17,995 nt of DNA from B1Sed10-231 sp046483385 (GTDB taxonomy: Bacteria > Planctomycetota > Brocadiia > SM23-32). The notes beneath the pieces are model-generated. The model saw nothing but the letters and a program-made list of their open reading frames with translations. It was not told the DNA's origin and ran no database searches. Below are positions 16,023 through 17,995 of this stretch, piece after piece; position 1 is the stretch's first letter, and every line of letters begins with the position of its first letter. A program made the translations under genes and the position numbers. The stretch is taken from positions 1-17,995 of the forward strand of contig JAWODG010000093.1 of assembly GCA_046483385.1 (NCBI GenBank), in the 5' to 3' direction.

Positions 16023-16119
16023 CCTCACGCCCCGCCGCCAGTGCATCTGAAGCGCTGGCCACTCCTGAAACACCAGACCTCTCTTCACTTGACTGCCTCC
16101 CGCGGGAAGCGCCGTGCGG

Positions 16120-17601
16120 TCACTCGTCGCGCTTCAGCATTTCGCAGTACCGCTCGTAGCGCTCCTGCCAGTAGCCCGTCTCCGCGGGCTCGTAGTGCAC
16201 CGGCTCAAAGGACGCGCGGACAATGTCGCGTATCTGCTGCGGGGACTCGATCACGCCCCGACCGTACGCCTGCACCAGGACGTTGCCCGCGACGGTGGCC
16301 TCCACCGGACCGGCGACCACCTGCAGCCCGGTAACGCCGGCCGTCAATTCGCAGAGCAGCGTGTTCAGCGAGCCGCCCCCCACGATATGGAGCGTCCTGT
16401 ACGAACGGTCCAGTATCTGCCCGATGCGCTCCAGCGCGTAGCGATAGGAGAAGGCCAGGCTCTCGATTATGCAGCGCGTCATCTCAGCCGGTCCTTCCGG
16501 CACGGGTTGGCCGGTGCGGCGGCAGTAGTTGCTGATGGCCGTCGGCATGTCGTCGGGCGCCATGAAGCCGTCGTCATTGGGGTCCACCATGGCTTCGGCC
16601 CGGGGCGCCTCCCGCGCCATCTCCACCAGTTCTGGATACGAGTAGGAGTTGCCGGCGGCTTCCCACGAGGCGCGCGACTGCTGCAACAACCAGAGCCCCA
16701 TGATGTTCTGGCAGAGGAAGAAGCTGCCCAGCGTCATCTCGTTGCACAGCCCCGCCTCCAGCGCGTCCTCGCCGGTGGCGACCTCCTCGCAGAGGCTGCC
16801 CAGAATGGACCACGTCCCGCAGCTCAGGAACGCCCAGTCGTCCCCCTCACCGGGAACGGCCGCCACGGCCGAGCCGGTGTCGTGGGTGCACGGCGCAACG
16901 ACGGGCACCGGCCCGAGGCCGGTCTCCTCTTGCACGGACTGCGTCAGGGGACCCAGTTCGGTGCCCGGCTCCACGAAATCGGGCATGATCTCGAGCGGCA
17001 GGTCGAAGGTCTGGAAAACCTCCTCGTGCCAGCAGCCCCGCCGGGGGTCGTACAGCTCGGTGGTGATGGCATTGGTGCGCTCGCAGCCGCGCCGCCCGGT
17101 CAGGAAGTAGGCCAGCAGGTCGGGCATCATCAGGAAGCCGTCGGCGCATTCCAGCAACGGACTGTCGTTGACCCGAAGTGACACCATCTGGCAGAGGGTG
17201 TAGATGGGCAGCATGTAGATGCCCGTGCGGTCGTAGAGTTCGGCTTCCGGCACGCGGCTGCGGACGTACTCCGGCATGCCGTCCGTGCGCGAATCGCGGT
17301 AGCAGACGGGGTTCTGCAGCAGGGAGCCGTCCCTGGCCAGCAAGCCGAAGTCCACGGCCCACGTGTCGATGCCTATGCCCTCGGCGGTCTGCCCGTATTC
17401 CCGCACGTACTCCCGCATGCCGGTCAGGATGTTGTTGTAGAGGTCCAGCACGTCCCAGTACATCGTGCCGCGGACGCGGGCGGGCTCGTTGGGGAAGCGG
17501 TGTATCTCCTCCGTGGTCAGGAGTCCGTCGGTCAACGTGCCCACGACGACGCGTCCGCTCTCCGCACCCAGGTCCACCGCCAGGAAACGTTTCGTGGCCA
17601 T
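16120..17601 (-). CDS. rhaB: Rhamnulokinase
   Basis: Phosphorylates L-rhamnulose to L-rhamnulose-1-phosphate in the cytoplasm (493 aa, normal for RhaB). FGGY-family motifs of the RhaB type are intact: DLGAESGR at the N-terminus, GIDTWAVDFGLL near residues 76-87, HDTGSAVAAVP with the likely catalytic Asp at 241 (D237 in the E. coli enzyme), LSCGTWSILG, GGGSLNTLLCELTA and GPVEATVAGNVLVQA. The start is the ATG at 17601: GGGAGG lies 6 nt upstream, whereas it abuts the ATG at 17607 with no spacing. No rhamnose isomerase, rhamnulose-1-phosphate aldolase or rhamnose mutarotase is in the window; the partners may lie beyond the right edge. A close relative acting on fuculose is less likely given the RhaB-type motifs. 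Confidence 0.93.
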   Translation of the reverse strand: MATKRFLAVDLGAESGRVVVGTLTDGLLTTEEIHRFPNEPARVRGTMYWDVLDLYNNILTGMREYVREYGQTAEGIGIDTWAVDFGLLARDGSLLQNPVCYRDSRTDGMPEYVRSRVPEAELYDRTGIYMLPIYTLCQMVSLRVNDSPLLECADGFLMMPDLLAYFLTGRRGCERTNAITTELYDPRRGCWHEEVFQTFDLPLEIMPDFVEPGTELGPLTQSVQEETGLGPVPVVAPCTHDTGSAVAAVPGEGDDWAFLSCGTWSILGSLCEEVATGEDALEAGLCNEMTLGSFFLCQNIMGLWLLQQSRASWEAAGNSYSYPELVEMAREAPRAEAMVDPNDDGFMAPDDMPTAISNYCRRTGQPVPEGPAEMTRCIIESLAFSYRYALERIGQILDRSYRTLHIVGGGSLNTLLCELTAGVTGLQVVAGPVEATVAGNVLVQAYGRGVIESPQQIRDIVRASFEPVHYEPAETGYWQERYERYCEMLKRDE

Positions 17602-17607
17602 CGGCAT

Positions 17608-17613
17608 CCTCCC
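17608..17613 (-). promoter_or_regulatory. Shine-Dalgarno that decides the rhaB start
   Basis: GGGAGG on the minus strand directly abuts the ATG at 17607 (zero spacing, unusable) but is 6 nt from the ATG at 17601. The second ATG is therefore the likely start. Confidence 0.6.
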
Positions 17614-17655
17614 AGGGAAAGCCGTGCGTGCAGTCTTCGTTCCACTCGGGGGTCC

Positions 17656-17683
17656 AGTTTAGCCTACGTCCGCCGGGCTGCAA
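17656..17683 (-). promoter_or_regulatory. Weak promoter candidate before rhaB
   Basis: TTGCAG (17683-17678 on the minus strand) and TAAACT (17661-17656, 4 of 6) are 16 bp apart in the 94-bp gap between the esterase stop and the rhaB start. Only TTG of the -35 matches, so this could be chance. Confidence 0.2.
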
Positions 17684-17695
17684 GCACGGCCGCTA

Positions 17696-17950
17696 TCACC
17701 AGCCCATCACTTTCAGCCACTCGTAAGCGATGAGCAGATGGCCTGTGGCGTTGGGATGGACCGGTTCGTCGCAAAACTCATCCGACCGGTGGAACTCGAG
17801 CTGCCGCTGGAACATGGCGTGCGTCTCCACCAGCCGTGCATCGAAGGCATCGGCCAGGTCGGCCACTACCTCAACATACTCCGGGATGATCTTCATCACG
17901 CGCCCGCGGTAGCCCTCCGCCGGGTCCGGCCCCGCGGTGGACATGTAGAA
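17696..17950 (-). CDS. SGNH/GDSL-family esterase, C-terminal fragment
   Basis: Only the last 85 codons are present. The end of the protein is recognisable by VHPNATGHLLIAYEWLKV, the block V His region of SGNH hydrolases (carbohydrate esterases and lipase-like enzymes). The frame reads FYM-STAGPDP at 17950-17933, resembling the PFYIS-type strand common in this family, so the sequence up to 17950 belongs to the real gene. At 17951 a perfect inverted repeat begins and brings a TAG stop in frame, cutting off the Ser and oxyanion blocks. The residue three before the His, usually the catalytic Asp (DxxH), is Glu here, with an Asp one position earlier (CDEPVHPN). It probably preceded rhaB as a deacetylase for a plant or algal polysaccharide; that role is inferred. 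Confidence 0.7.
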   Translation of the reverse strand, partial: FYMSTAGPDPAEGYRGRVMKIIPEYVEVVADLADAFDARLVETHAMFQRQLEFHRSDEFCDEPVHPNATGHLLIAYEWLKVMGW

Positions 17951-17995
17951 GGGCTACCGCGGGCGCGTGATGAAGATCATCCCGGAGTATGTTGA
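17871..17995. repeat. Perfect 45-bp inverted repeat at the window edge
   Basis: The arms 17871-17915 and 17951-17995 are exact reverse complements over all 45 bp, separated by 35 bp. The left arm is coding sequence of the esterase fragment; the right arm is its mirror image and ends the window. A coding segment mirrored without a single mismatch at a sequence end is typical of a fold-back chimera or misassembly, not a biological palindrome. Confidence 0.9.

Noticed and set aside
15789..16088. A 99-codon open frame on the minus strand across the hairpin region.
   Set aside because: Its translation is simply the inverted hairpins read through (strings such as CASHACALRR and KAGRQHGCRTP). It has no Shine-Dalgarno or protein-like pattern.
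1..17995. CRISPR arrays, tRNA or rRNA genes, insertion sequences, riboswitches and microcompartment genes.
   Set aside because: I looked for direct-repeat ladders, cloverleaf-like stems, transposase motifs and BMC-domain proteins and saw none.

Overview
This is a GC-rich window (roughly two thirds G+C by eye). Almost every gene lies on the minus strand and belongs to a catabolic locus for uncommon, probably deoxy-, sugars. The gene mix suggests an anaerobic polysaccharide degrader, such as a member of Planctomycetota, Lentisphaerota, Kiritimatiellota or a similar uncultured phylum. It includes an oxygen-sensitive glycyl radical enzyme (GRE), very large secreted beta-helix/LamG proteins, an L-fucose-isomerase-family protein, two FGGY sugar kinases and an SGNH esterase. 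The phylum is inferred; there is no rRNA or phylogenetic marker here. The perfect inverted repeat at the right edge looks like the end of a metagenomic contig.

Layout from right to left, in the direction of minus-strand transcription. An SGNH-hydrolase C-terminus (17950-17696, cut by a terminal inverted repeat) is followed by rhamnulokinase rhaB (17601-16120). Next is a gene-free stretch (15768-16119) holding two inverted copies of a paired-hairpin, REP-like element. A compact gene run comes next: D-2-hydroxyacid dehydrogenase (15752-14787), giant beta-helix protein B (14741-11592), FucI-family isomerase (11554-10025), zinc-type alcohol dehydrogenase (9990-8971) and a 60-residue unknown ORF (8960-8778). 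A decayed dapA-family aldolase (8767 to about 8538) follows, apparently joined to the last 28 codons of another lost gene (8533-8447). Then come beta-helix protein A (8312-5454, a paralogue of B lacking about 108 N-terminal residues), the GRE (5306-2925) and an XylB-like FGGY kinase (2883-1384). The GRE activating enzyme (345-1286, plus strand) converges on the kinase. Positions 1-344 contain no gene I can support.

How the genes may work together (inference). Secreted proteins A and B and the esterase would bind, trim or deacylate a polysaccharide. The FucI-like isomerase and the two kinases would turn released aldoses into phosphorylated ketoses. The dehydrogenases and the GRE would handle downstream hydroxy-acids, aldehydes and diols. 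The GRE has the catalytic Cys, the adjacent Glu and the glycyl loop, but Ala-Ala where I recall the glycerol/propanediol dehydratases having His-Ser, so its reaction cannot be assigned. No sugar-phosphate aldolase, rhamnose isomerase or microcompartment shell gene is present in the window. The only aldolase-family gene is broken. The GRE, its activator and the surrounding sugar genes are the best candidate here for an undescribed pathway.
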